DNA of 64,000 bases. It comes from Meloidogyne chitwoodi (Eukaryota > Nematoda > Chromadorea > Rhabditida > Meloidogynidae). The stretch covers positions 2,480,001 through 2,544,000 of the forward strand of contig JACZZP010000003.1 in NCBI GenBank assembly GCA_015183035.1, written 5' to 3'. The position numbers and the translations under genes were made by a program. Position 1 is the stretch's first letter. Each line of letters starts with the position of its first letter. The notes below the pieces were generated by a model. That model did no database searches and was not told where the DNA came from. It saw nothing but the letters and a program-made list of their open reading frames with translations. This document shows, in pieces, positions 23,515-36,015 of the stretch.

Positions 23515-25408
23515 TTATTTTTTTGCTTGTTCTTTTTTTCCTCCTTTTGGTTGACTTCCCCCACCACCCATTAATTTAAGCATTGGACTAAAAATTTTAA
23601 AATTAATTTTAAATTTTTTTAAATTTATTTTTTTTAGAATTAAAAATAATGTGATTATTAAATTATTTACCAATATTGGTGCATTTCACTGATTCCAGCT
23701 TTGACTGAGCACTCTAAATTGGAAGGATTGTCTAATGGTTTTTGAGGTATTTTTTTTTTTTTTACTTTTTAAAATATTTTTCCAATTAAAAAAATGTTAC
23801 CACAAAGCTGTCCAGATTCCTCTTTCCAATTAATTATTTTTACGCATCGTCTTAACGATTTTGTTGCCTTTGTATCAAGTAGCAAAGGTTGACATCTTAA
23901 AAAATGATAACTTTAAAAATATTGAATCTAAAATTTTTAAATTCTGCAAGTAGTTAATAAACACTTTAAAGTTTATTTAAATAAAATTTGAGAAAAATCG
24001 GAGCAAAGGGAAATGAGAAAAATGCGTCCGCGTCTAAATATGCGCTTGCGACTAAATGACCCTAAAGTTTATTTTAATTAATTAAACCTACTCTTTTTTG
24101 TCAAAGCAGAATTTATTTGGATTTTTGGCCAAAAAACAATTCTTAAAAAAATTGTTTTTTTTATTTGTAAAAAATCAGAATTTAAAATCAGAATTTTTAA
24201 ATTAATACCCACTTTAACGCAAACACCAAATTCACTAGCTGTATTAATTATCTAAAAATACTAAAAATAAAATCCTTAATAAATTTATTTTTACCTTACG
24301 AATAGGTCCCTCTATAAATTAAAATAAATTAAAAAAAAATTTTTTTTTAATTTTTTTAAAAACCTGTTAAACTTTTAGTCAATTGTGCTTGTGTTTTTTC
24401 TATTTTTTCTACTCCAAGTCGGAATAATTCTGTTATATTTACTTTTGGAATTTTTTTGTTTTGGTATGTGGGCAGGCAACTTAAATTGATTAAAAATCAG
24501 AATTTTTGTTATAAAAAATCAGAATTTTTATTAAAAAATCAGAATTAAAGATCAGAATTTTTATAAAAAAAATCAGAATTTTCCATAGAAAATCAGAATT
24601 TTAATTTAATAATTAAATACAAAATTATAACTAACGAATCCACGTTGTTCTCAAAGCATGTTACAAATCTTTCTAAAAATTTAAATAAATATATATTTAT
24701 TTAAAAATTATCTACCAATTATAGCATCAGCTCTAGTAAAACATTTTCTTAATTTTTCTGGATGTCCAGTTATTTTTGCTTAATTTTTTTTAATTATTTT
24801 TTTTTTAATTAAAAAAATAATTAATTTACAAAACATATTCCAACAAGTATCAATGCAACCCAGTGCTTGCTCTTGCATTTCGACTACAAATTATAATCAC
24901 ATAAAATTGATTAATTTGAGGTTAAACCTATACACGCGCGTTGTTCTGAAAAATATAATTGTAATTCTGATTTTTTAAGTAAAAATTCTGATTTTTTTAG
25001 TAAAAATTCTGATTTTTAATTCTGATTTTTAATAAAAATTCTGATTTTTAATTCTGATTTTTTAAGTAAAAATTTGATTTTTTTAGTAAAAATTCTGATT
25101 TTTTAATAAAAATTCTGATAATAAATAATTTATTTAATGCTTTATTACCCGCACAGGTGCATTGCCTGATTTCCCCACCAACAATTTTTGCTTCTTCAAT
25201 AAGAGCTGTGCCCTGACGTGTCCACTAAAAATTTAATTAATTCTGAAATTAAAAAATTTTTATAAAAAAATAAATAAAATATTTTAAATAAATTTTTTCG
25301 TCTCACATTGTCGATCACATCTTCATATGAGAGTTTAAAATAAATTGCTATTAAAAAGAAAATTAAAAAAATTCTTTGCCAGCATATGTAAAACTGAAGT
25401 AAATGCAT
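23515..25408 (-). CDS. Cysteine-rich secreted protein, family not recognised
   Basis: About ten small exons on the minus strand. The start at 25408 gives a hydrophobic N-terminus (QRIFLIFFLIAIYFKL) that looks like a signal peptide or anchor. The mature part has about 13 cysteines: WTRQGTALIEEAKIVGGEI leading to CTC, then LGCIDTC, KLRKCFTRAD, FVTCFENNVDS, SCLPTYQ, FGVCVKV, CQPLLLDTKATKSLRRC and NLECSVKAGISEMHQYW, and a Gly/Lys-rich basic tail GGGGSQPKGGKKEQAKK. Splice phases join cleanly across all exons read, so it is a real gene. The spacing recalls helical Cys-rich nematode extracellular domains (for example the CPG4 type), but I cannot assign it. The tail is unusual for a secreted protein. 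Confidence 0.65.
24488..24602. repeat. AAAATCAGAATTTTT repeat cluster in an intron
   Basis: Six or so AAAATCAGAATT words with short AT spacers in an intron of the Cys-rich gene. Confidence 0.75.
24953..25122. repeat. AATTCTGATTTTTTAAGTAAA repeat cluster in an intron
   Basis: About eight copies of AAAATTCTGATTTTT, the opposite orientation of the cluster at 24.49-24.60 kb in the same gene. Confidence 0.8.
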
Positions 25409-27426
25409 TTTTGCCTTTTTTGTATGTATTCTTAAGTTTAAAAAATAATAGTAAATCAGAATCGTAAATTTTGTATTTTCCGGAAAAAACAAAAATCAGA
25501 AAAAAATCAGAATTTTATAATGAAAGTCAGAAGTTTTTAAGTAAAATCAGAAAATAAAAATCAGAATTAAAAAAAAAAAATTCTATATGAAAATCAGAAT
25601 TAAAAATCAGAATTATTATTTTGTTATTATTTTAAGTTCTAATATTATAAATAAACTTGAAAAAGAATTAAAACAATAATAAAATGAAGGTAAGTTTTTC
25701 TTCAAGTGGGCAAGTTTTAATTATTTTTTTGTTTTTGCCCTGTTTAGTTTTCTTGATTATATACACATTTTTATATTTGCGCAGTAATAATTTAGTGTGA
25801 AAAGGTGATTTGGTATTAAAATATGGTATATATGAAAAAAATTGAAGAAAATGACTGCGCATTTTTGTTGTGAAAAAGGACGAGAAAGGGGTTAAAAAGA
25901 GAAAAGAAATAAAAAGAAGAGAGGGCCAAGCTCTTATCAAATAAAATTGCAACTAAAATGGGTGAAAATAATGGGAATGTTGCGCGGTATAAAAAGCAGA
26001 AAGATAAAAGGCAATTTTTCCGGTTATTTGAGTATTATATATTGAACTAATCAGAATAGTATTTTTATTTAAAAAAGAAATACAAAAATGTTTACGGAAA
26101 GTTTTATTTTTAGTTTTGTATATGTTTTCCGTAATAATACTAAAAATCAGAACAATTTAATTTCAGTATAGAAAGTGCTAAAATACAAAAATTTTCCGGA
26201 AAGTTTTAACTTTGTGTTTTCAATAAATGTTTTATCTATCTATTCAGGAATGATGTGTTTTTCTGAATGATATAAAAATCAGAATTGCGTTGTATTTTTT
26301 CATATTAAAAATGAAAATAGAATAAAATAAATTTATTAAGTAATTATTTTCACATTCTAACAAATTTATCAATTTTAACTATAATGTATACAAAATCAAT
26401 TTTGTTGTTTTTTCGCTTGCGCGTTCAGAGTTGCACGGGCAATTGCACAACAATATTCGGAAATTTTTAAATTTATCACAACCACAAATTTTCTTATTTA
26501 CTTGAGAATTGAAGAAATAAAATTATGTGAATAGAAGGGGAGAGTGAAAATATTTTTAAATTATTTTTTGTTTAAAAAAATAATTTTTATATTTATTAAA
26601 GGAAGTTTATTATTTAAGAAGGGCGGTCTCTAATTTAAAAAAAAATCAAGATTGAAGTGTGAGAAATACTTAAGATTAAAAATCAGAATGAATTAATTCT
26701 GATTTTTGTATTTTTTAATTTACAAGAAAGTTTTAAAAATACAAAATGTTTCCGGAAAGTTTTAGGGTTGTATGTGTTTTCCGGAATTTTATTTAAAAAA
26801 ATCCGGAAAGTTAAAATAAATATTTTACGGGATGTGTTTCATAATCAGAATTTAATAAATTAAAGCTTGTGTGTGAGCATAAAATGTTTATTTTTTCATT
26901 TTATTCAGTTTAACAATGAATGTTTAAAAACCATTAAGCAACAAATCCTCTTTATTAAAATTATTTAATATTTATTTTAAAAATATTCCAAATAGTAAAT
27001 TTTTTTTCGTTTAAATATTTAATAAATATATAGATATTTATTTTTAGAATTTTTTAAAATAAAAATCAGAACACAAAATAAACTTTATCGAAGCATAAAA
27101 CCTTTTCTTTGACTATATTTGCACTTTTTTTCATTTGTGGCCAAAAAAGGAAAAACAGGATTTTTAAAATTGATGGCATGTATCAATAAGTAATATAAAA
27201 CTGGGAAATTAGAAAAAAAACAAAAATAAAAGCAGTAAATAACAAGTTTTTGGGCAAAAGGTTGTTTTTGCTGCATAAATTCTCTTTTCTTATCAGCTTA
27301 TAGAAAAATAAAAAATAAAACATTTTTGGTTTATTTAATGTGTGGTCTGCTTATTTAGTTAAATTTATTCAAGTCATTATGATATATTAAAAGAAAGGAT
27401 TATTTAAAAAATATTTTTTAAATTTT
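25409..27426. other. 2-kb AT-rich spacer with TTTCCGGAAA and AAAATCAGAA words
   Basis: No gene recognised. Contains many AAAATCAGAA words (25.48-25.62 kb), several copies of TTTCCGGAAAGTTTT next to AAAATACAAA (26.09-26.21, 26.74-26.81 kb), and a TATA-box-like GCGGTATAAAAAGCAG near 25985 with no obvious downstream coding exon. A 94-residue minus-strand frame (25668-25952) has low-complexity, hydrophobic composition and is not supported. Confidence 0.45.
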
Positions 27427-30400
27427 TTAATGAGAATTAGGTGGTTGTGATGGCATTGAATTTATTCCTCCACTTAAATAATTTCTATTATTATATTGTT
27501 GTTGTTGATGTAAAACATCCATAAAAGATAAATCTATTTGTTGTAAAGGTTGTTCTGTTGGCATTCTTAATTGTTGACCTGCAGTAATGCCTAAAAGACT
27601 TTCTAAATTGGAAGAGTCAAATTGTTGACTTAATGTTGCACCAAACTATTTAAAAAAATTAATTTAATTAATTAAAAAAATAAACTTCATCTCCAACATC
27701 CATTGATGATATGTTTTGTTGAAAATCGTTAGCAGGTGACCACTGATTTGACATTGGGGAAGGGCTGTCATTACCTATAGAAGAACCAAGTTTGCTGCTA
27801 AAAATAATATTTAATTTAAAATTAATTAAATTAAAAAAACAAACAAACTTTGCCATTGTTTTGGCTACCATAACAATTTCAGAGCCAATATAACCTGCCG
27901 GGGACTCAAAAATTTTGCAGCGTTCTTCAGTATCGAAATGAGCTAGCATTTGTTCTTTATCAAAATCTGGGTAAAGGTATTGCACTTCTTTTAGTTGAGG
28001 ACATGATTGAATGCGTGAAGCCAAAGATAATTGGTCGAGATCTTTTATTGTAAAAGGAGCCAAATGGAAGGGAACTTAAAAAATAAAAATGTATTTTATG
28101 TAGTGAAATATTCTGATTTTTAATTTAATTCCGGAAAAATAATTCTGATTTTTCTATGCATCCTCTTCAAGTTTGTATTTTTTAAAACTTGTTATTCTGA
28201 TTTCCGGAAAACACAAATGAAAATAAGTTTTTACTTAAAATTCTGAAATGTATTTTTCTCAAGTTGTATTTTCAATTTAATGTATTTTTATTTTATTACC
28301 TTTTATTCCATCCTCCTCACAAACAAAACCAATAGAAACTGCGCCTGTTTGAGTATCAGAAAAACGAAGCAGAAATGTTGGATTTTGACACATTAGCATT
28401 CGTTCTGATGCTTCTTGCTTGCTAATAAAGCCAACTAGCCAACCTTAAAAAAATATTTTTTTAATTTAAAATAAAATATTATTATTTTTACCATCATCCC
28501 AAAATTTAAGTAATTTTTGCTTGATTAATTGCATAATTAAAAAGAACCATTCCCAGAAGGAAAAGTTGACATCTTCGCGTAGATTTTGCTGAAAAAATAA
28601 TTTTCAAATTAAAAAATTTATTTGTTTTTTAACCTTTGCAAAACGTTGAAATGTTATAGGTTTATTATCAGGGTTAGAATGTATAATTCCAAGTTTATCT
28701 CCAAGATAGGCCAAATCACTGTCACTTAAAGGTCTATGCGCGCCAGTAAATAGGGTAAATTTATGACGGAGTACTTGACTATAAAATGTTTATAAAAAAT
28801 TAATTAATTTTTTGTAGGTATTTTTCACCTATTTTAATATTCTGATTTATTTATTAACAAAACTTAACGGAAAAATAATTCTCATTTATTTTCCGGAAAA
28901 AATACAAGAAATAGATTCTGATCTAAATTCCGGAAAAATACAAAAAATAAATTCTGATAACATTTAAATAAACGTGTCTTTAAGTTTGTATTTTTCTCCA
29001 CTTAAATTTAAACCTGAGATCAATCCAAGAAACCATAATAATATCATCAGAGCCATTTGACCTGTTTACTGGAGAAAATGCTCTCTTTAAAATGAAATAA
29101 TTAATTAAATAATTAAATAAATTTTCTCACTTGCCAAAGAATGACCGCTTGTGCATCGCAATCTTGTGACCCGTGAACTGTAACCTTTTTAAAATAATTA
29201 TTTTTTCTATTATTTTTAATTAATTCAAAAATACCATAATAGGCAAAGATAAGGTCCAAACATCAAATTTTCCCAAATTTCCAAGCTAAAATTTTTTAAA
29301 AATTATTTTTTAATTATAAAAATAAGTAACCTGAAATGGAGTGATATGAAATAGAAGGGCATATCTTTAGATATTTTTTAATAATTAAAAAAAAATTAAA
29401 TTCACTTTTGGTCAGTAGCAGTTTGAGCGATTTGACTGGTTTGTAGATTGCCCTTAGCTGGAGGTTTTCGATGTGCTATACGTGTTAATTTCTAAATAAA
29501 AAATTTTTTAATTTTGCAAAAATATAGCTAAATATGTGTTGATTAAACCCAGAAAATTTCATAAGAAACTAACTATTTTATTTAGAGTTATTATTTATTA
29601 AAGTTTGTAGTATGAAAGGAACATGCGCATAAAGGGAAGGGAACAAGTTTTAATTTTTTTTAATATTAAAAAATTAAAATACCCACAGAATTATTAAATT
29701 TAGCAGACATATGGCCACGTTCATCAAGTATAAGCTTTTCAAGATCGTTACTAATCGATCCTACCATTTTAATATCTTTTTCATTAATTTGGCCTGTTCC
29801 CAGCATTTTTGCTTCATCCTCAGCTATTATTTTAATTGTAACGTTAGTATTGACTAATTGTTGTTTTATTCCTAGTCTGTCACCAATTAATAGGCGAACC
29901 TTTACAAAATTTGAAATTTTTTAAAATTTTTAAAAAATTTTTAAAATTTTTTAAAATTATTTTCCAGTTTTTAAAAATTATTTATAACATTTTTTTCAAT
30001 TTTCCATCTAAAATAATACCTCTGAAACAAATTTATGTTGAGTTTTAAGTACAGGATCTGGCTGAACTGCCACAACAAAGGATTGAGAGACTAGCATACA
30101 AAGCATTTTTGTAAGAGTTTCAAGTATTTGTGAAAGATTTGTGATATGTGTTTGTGTACTGACATCTGATAATTGTGATGGACGTCGTAATAAATCCAAC
30201 TATATATTTTTAAAAGAAAAATTAAAATTAAATAATTAATTTTAATTATTTTTATTCAAGTTATAGTTAGTTTAATATTCATAACTTTGCTTAGAGTGAA
30301 TATATAAATTTAAATTTCATTTCAAAAAATAGAGAAGAATGAGGGCTATAAAATAGTTAAAAATCAGAATTTTATATTTTCATTACAAAATGTTCTGATT

Positions 30401-31255
30401 TTTAAAAGTAGACGGGTAATAACTAGTAGGCAGGTATTAGCTCTAATTGAAAAATCATATCTTCATTTCTAATGTATTTAAAAATTTAAACTTTGTTTCA
30501 AAAAATAGAGCAGAATCAGGGCTATAAAATAGTTAAATATGAAAATTTTATGATTTCATCGCAAAAAGTTATTAATTTTAAAGCAATTTAATAGTAGCTC
30601 TTTTTTATTTACCTGCCAACAAGCATAAGCTCGCAAAGTCCAATTATTCTCTGCTAGAAATTCGAATCTGAAAAATCAGAATTTTATTTAAAAAAAATAT
30701 TTTTACAAACTCAGATTGAATTTCGTCCAATTGCATTTCTCGTTGCTCAAATCCTACGCCTATTTGCGCAATCTTCTGCGCATTTTTCCACTCCATTAAT
30801 CTAATTGATATTAAATTTGTTTGCATAACAGCAATCAGATGAACACCTTCATTTAGCCTTTTTACCTAAAATTAAATTTTCAGAATATTTTGGTAAAAAT
30901 CGGATTTTTTTTCTCTCACCAAGTTTGTTCTCTGTTCGTTAAGTTGTTCATAAAGTTGGTGAGCTCTGCGTTGTAATTCTCCCCTTAATTAAAAATTATT
31001 TTATATTTATTTTTTAATTAATTAAAAAAACATTTTTTGTCTAGCATGGCCTAATTGGTCATGTCTTTGTTCATGTTCTAATTGTTGAATTAATAATTGT
31101 TGATTTTGTATTTCACTTAAATCATTTACAAAACGTCCCTGCATATCTTTGTTTTCTTCCCATAATATTTGACAGTCTTTTGATACTAAAGATAAAGATA
31201 TTCTTTGCTGTTCAGAATTAGAGGTAGAAATGGATGAGGTATTAGATGATTGCAT
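27427..31255 (-). CDS. STAT transcription factor
   Basis: About fourteen exons. Order: coiled-coil region (LWEENKDMQGRFVNDLSEIQ; LYEQLNEQRTNLVKRLNEGV); DNA-binding beta-barrel and linker (VRLLIGDRLGIKQQLVNTNV; LGNLGKFDVWTLSLPIMV; VHGSQDCDAQAVILWQRAFS); SH2 domain with WLVGFISKQEASERML and the FLLRFSDTQTGAVSIGF phosphate-binding strand; then the activation-tyrosine motif AGYIGSEIVM, equivalent to GYIKTEL in vertebrate STATs; and a Gln/Asn/Ser-rich tail ending QPPNSH. So it should be phosphorylated on that Tyr, dimerise through SH2 and bind DNA. It starts almost directly with the coiled coil: the vertebrate N-terminal tetramerisation domain (about 130 residues) is absent, as in C. elegans STA-1. 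The ATG follows a TTTTTTAG acceptor by about 20 nt. Confidence 0.92.
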
Positions 31256-33022
31256 TGTTTAATTTGTATTTAATCTAAAAAATCAGAATTTAACAAAAAT
31301 CAGAATTTAATAAAATCAGAATTTTTAATAAAATCAGAATTTAATAAAATCAGAATTTTTAATAAAATCAGAATTTAATAAAATCAGAATTTAATAAAAA
31401 TCAGAATTTTTAACAATAAAAAATATAAAAAAATGTATCTAGCCATTTTTATTTAACAAATTTAATTTTAAAAAGAAAATGTTTTGTTAGCATTCCAAGT
31501 TTATTTAAATTTTTCTTTTATTAATAAGATTATTGAGCTGGCAGTTTAAAAATACTGTGTGTAAAACTGCGCGCGCGAGGAAAAATAATAAAAAATAGAA
31601 AATAAAGGAAAAGCATATATTTACGTGTAAATAGAATTTGTAGCCATTTATTTCAATAGGCTAAATAGAAAAAAGCGAGAAAAGTAAGTAATATATTTAA
31701 AAAAGTAAAGCTTTAGTGGGTAGTCAAGTGCGGGAGTAACCATGCTTTAGGCTCAATAACATTTGATTAAATCAAGTTATAATAATACTTTTCATATCAT
31801 TCAATAAAGAATTGAATAAGCTACAAAATAAAAATAAAATCCAGATTTTAAGTTAATTTAAAAAAAAGTTATGTTAAAAAAACTGAAAAATGCCGATTTT
31901 GCGGGATTTTTGGCCACAACTTTTTTCTGTAAAAATTTAAAATTATTCTTCATAATAATTTTTGTAGCAAATTTTATTCTCTACTCAACGATATTAAAAT
32001 TATTTTTTTATAACTATGTGTTCTCGAGTTATAAAGGTTGGCAATTAGTTGGTATATTTGTTGCAGTAAAGAGCTTTCCGTTGTTTTTAACGCTTTCTCT
32101 TTTATTGAGAATATAGAGAGGCTTAAATTAAGATAAATATATACAAAAAAGATATTTATATATTATTTGGCCGAAAGCTAGAGAAAATTTTAGTAAAAAA
32201 AGAGAAGCTTGGCTTATTCACATATAGCTGGGCTTTGGCCAAGTCAGAGTTAACTAAAAAAATAGTGAAAACATAATTTTTGTTTAAAAGAAGCAATAGA
32301 GAGCTGTATTAGAGAAAAATATAAATATATTCATTATTTGCCCTGAGGCATAGAATCCAATAGATTTTGAAAGGCTAAAAGTTGATTTTAACGGCTAAAA
32401 TAATTAATCAAGTATTTTAAATTTGCAAGAATTTACTTTTAAAATTAATAATAAAAAAAATAAAATTTTTTAAATATTTAATTATAAAAAATTTTAATTA
32501 AAAATTTTTTTAATTTTTTTTAATTATTTTTTTATTTTTCTTTTCCCTTTACATTCTATTAAAATGATTAATATCAATATATTTAAAATTTTATTAATAT
32601 TTACAACCGGTTGAGAAAAAAGTCATAAATTCACCCTCTTCTCATAAACAACGCTCTATTAAAAATGTGTACACTTTTATTTATTGGTTGGTTTTAAATT
32701 TATTTAAATATTTAATCAGCGGAGAAATTCAGCCAAATAATTCAAACATTTTTAATTTTATTTCTCAACTTTTACAAACTTGAAGTTAATAATTATTTAA
32801 TAATTAAAGGAGAATAGAAAATAAACTTGAAATAAACTTTTTTTCAAGTTTGTAAAAATAAACTTTATACTTTCAAGTTTGTGATTTTACAAACTTGTGA
32901 AATAAACTTTATGACTATATTCTTCCCTATTATTATTTCTAAGTTTGTAATATTATAAATAAAATATAATATGTAAAACAACATAAATATATTTATTAAT
33001 TTAATTTCAATATAAAAATAAA
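31256..33022. other. 1.8-kb spacer between STAT and fucokinase genes
   Basis: Opens with a cluster of AAAATCAGAATTT words (31273-31412), then AT-rich DNA. An 81-residue plus-strand frame at 31871-32116 is hydrophobic but has no splice or homology support. The expected N-terminal half of fucokinase is not found here. Sequence just upstream of 33.0 kb has repeated AAACTTGAAATAAACTTT words. Confidence 0.5.
31273..31412. repeat. AATAAAATCAGAATTT tandem cluster upstream of STAT
   Basis: Eight to nine nearly uniform copies of TAATAAAATCAGAATTT immediately upstream of the STAT start codon, within its probable promoter or 5' outron. Confidence 0.85.
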
Positions 33023-35332
33023 ATGAACGTAGACGAAGTAAATAAATTTAATAAAAAATAATTTTATTATTTTTTAAATTTATTTTAAGTCAATTGATTC
33101 TTTGATTCAACTTTGGAGAGAAAGTTGCAACAATTCGTCTCTTTTATCTATACAACGTATTGTTCAATTGTTAAGTGTAGGAGCATTTGAGTTACGAAAA
33201 ATAATTAATAATAATAATAAAATAGTTAATGGAAACTTAGAGAAGGAAAATAAACAACAAATATATTTGAACAAATGGATAAAAAATGAAAAAATGCTTA
33301 TTGAAGTAGAAATATTTAATTAATAAAAAATTTAAATGTTTTTTACTGTCAGTTTGGAGTTGTGGACATTAAAAGACTAACAAAATGGATTAATAATTTT
33401 TACAATCTTCATTTTAAACAACTACTAATTCAAGATTATTATTTTATATGCAATTTTGGTAAAATTTAAGTTTATAAAAATAAACATATTTTTTTAAGTT
33501 TGCGAAAAAAGCTTTAGGTTTATTAACTTATATTTTGCAAACTTAAACTTTTATAGTAAACTTAAGTTTGTATTTTAAAATAAATATTTTGTAGCAGATA
33601 AACTTGAAGAGTTTTGTCTTCTTTTGAATACTCACAGCCTTCCATGTGAGTGTAAGCCTAGAGCTCCATTTCTACCGTTAACTCGAATTACTCAAGGAGA
33701 GAAAATAGTTTATCAGACTAAAGCAGAGGTCACTGCGCGTGTGGACATTGCAGGCGGTTGGACCGGTTTTTTTCATTTTTTAAATTTTTTCTTAAAAAAA
33801 ATTTTTTTTTGACACTCCTCCAATCACTTATCAAATGCAAAGTGTATTGCCAGCTGTTCTTAGTTTATCAATTTTTGTCAATGGAAAGCGGCCACTTCGT
33901 TGTCGTTGTTCTCGCTTGGAAATGCACCAAGGAATTTTTTACCAAGAAAATTCATTTGAAAAACAACAAAAAATATTACATTTTTCCAAAGCAGAGGAAA
34001 TATTCACAAATTGTTGTATACCTTCACAATCTGGCTCTCTTCTTTGTTCAATTTTGGTTGTAGCAGGTTTTGTACGGGAAAAGTTGTGGGGCGGGGAGAG
34101 GCATCGTTTCTTTGATTTTGTCGGGCCAGGAAGAGGATTGTTTATTCAAACAGAGTAAATTTAATTTTTAATTTTTAAAAATAATTTAAATTTTTAAAAA
34201 AAATTTAAAATTTTTAAAAAAAATTTAAAATTTTTTTAAATGTCATAATGTCAAAAAATTCATAAATGTCAAATTTTCAAAATGTTAAAAATTCCAAAAT
34301 TTAAAAAAAATATATTTTTCAGGTCAGATTTGCCTCATGGTTCAGGCCTCGGTTCCAGCAGTATTCTCTCCGGGGCACTCTTATCTGCCCTCTACAAACT
34401 AGCTGGATATAAACAATTAACAGAAGATAAATTAATCAAACATATTTTGAGAATAGAACAATTACACACCTCTGGGGGTGGCTGGCAAGATCAATTGGGT
34501 GGTTGTATCGTTGGAGGGGCAAAAATAGGTTGGATAGAGCCTTTTGGGCAAAGAAAGTGTGTTTGGCGTTCTGTCCAACTTGGAGGGAATTTAAATAAAC
34601 AATTTACTAAAAGATTAGTATTATTATATACTGGCAAAACTAGATTGGCTAAAACTTTGTTAAAAGTTGAGAAAAAATTTTTTTTAATTTTTTAAATTAA
34701 TTTTAAGCAAGTTCTGCTTAGTTGGGCAAGACAGGACACTCAAATATTAAATACAGTAGAAAGACTTGCTAACGGGGCTTGGAAAGCTGAGAAAATGCTT
34801 ATCGAAGGTAATAGTAATTAATTTAATATATTCTGAGGAAATTTTGACATTTTCGACATTTTGACATTTTTGACATTTTCGACATTTTGACATTTTCTAC
34901 ATTTTGACATTTTCGACATTTTGACATTTTCTACATTTTGACATTTTCGACATTTTGACATTTTTTTAAAAAAATTCAAAAAAAATTATTTTAAATAAAT
35001 ATATTTAATAAAAAAACATTAATATAAAAATAATTTCAGGAAAATTCCCAAGCGAAATTTGTTCAGAATACAACGAACTTAAAAAAGCCTTTGCCTCAAA
35101 CACTGAACCTTTACTAGTCAAAAAATTAAAAATTTTATTGGAAAAAGAAAAAATAATTTCGAGTGCTTGGATGGCAGGAGCAGGAGGTGGAGGATTTTTA
35201 TATATTTGGTTAAATGAAGAAAATGACTCTTTTGAACGGTTAAAAAAATTATTAAAAAATAAAGAGTGTTGGAAGGAAATGAATTTATGGAATGTTGAAT
35301 TGGAAAATGACAAACCTTTATTAATTGAATAA
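33023..35332 (+). CDS. fcsk: L-fucose kinase, GHMP-kinase C-terminal half
   Basis: Eight exons; about 520 residues by my exon joins. Fucokinase phosphorylates L-fucose at C1 in the GDP-fucose salvage pathway. Seen: VTARVDIAGGWTDTPPIT (sugar-binding start of the GHMP fold), DLPHGSGLGSSSILSGALL (GHMP ATP-binding motif 2), HTSGGGWQDQLGGCIVGG, and the C-terminal motif MAGAGGGGFLYIW. All match the C-terminal kinase region of animal fucokinases. The N-terminal pyrophosphorylase-like region (about 500 residues in the 1,084-residue human protein) is not present; the first exon encodes only MNVDE. The intron splitting the GGWTD motif (33766-33811) ends in TG, not AG, and has no AG inside it: a non-canonical site, an assembly error or a degrading gene. 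Confidence 0.85.
34838..34965. repeat. GACATTTTCGACATTTT tandem repeat in a fucokinase intron
   Basis: About nine alternating GACATTTT(C/T) units. Similar GACATTTTGAAAT words occur in introns of the chemoreceptor genes. Confidence 0.8.
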
Positions 35333-36015
35333 TTTTTAATTTTATTTATTTATATTTATGTGATATTTATAGATTTTTTAAATTAATTTATAAATTATTT
35401 TAGCATTTTTATTGGTTTTAATAGGCCTGCTTGTGCACGAAGTTCATCTTCTTTTAAGATCTACAACTTTTTTAGTTATCAACCTTTTCTAATAAATATT
35501 ATATCATTCGAAAGCTCAGACCTTGTTGATCATTATTCTTAAAATTTCCAAATTTTCCATTCCTTGAAAAAAAGTTAGAGTAAAAAAATTAGCGTAAATT
35601 GTACATTTACACGTCTATTAAACTCTAACATTTTATCGAGTAAATATATCTTATCAGTCCTTTAATAAAAAATAAACTAGAGATTTTTAGCTTTCGATTG
35701 ATACATAATTTGTAGTAAAAAAGTTGAAGATTAAACAAGCTATTAGTATAAAAAGAGACATAACATGTTAAACCTTTCATTTCTTTTTTAAATAATTACG
35801 AAAAACACAACGCCAAAGTTATTTTCTTTTTCTTTCTTTTTCTTTCTTTTTTCTTTTTCTTTCACATGCTATTTTCCTATTTTCTTTCTTTACGTCTATT
35901 TTCCACTTTTCTTTACTTTTTATTTTTGTTTTTTTATTTTACCTATAATTTTGCTTATTTTTAGAAATATATAAAAACCTCTTTATATTAAATTTCTGTG
36001 CTTTTGAATCTAAAA
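35333..36015. other. Spacer upstream of SKP1 with a TTTTTCTTTC tract
   Basis: No coding region seen. A CTTTTTCTTT microsatellite-like tract at 35820-35865 lies upstream of SKP1. TTATTTTTAG near 35964 is a possible trans-splice acceptor about 50 nt before its ATG. Confidence 0.5.

Noticed and set aside
25668..25952. 94-residue minus-strand open frame
   Set aside because: Low-complexity hydrophobic/basic composition, no splice partner and no recognisable family.
25980..26010. TATA box GGTATAAAAAGCAG as a promoter
   Set aside because: No coding exon follows on the plus strand within the next 1.4 kb; kept only as a note in the spacer entry.
31871..32116. 81-residue plus-strand hydrophobic open frame
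   Set aside because: Phe/Leu-rich from AT bias, no signal of conservation, no splice context.
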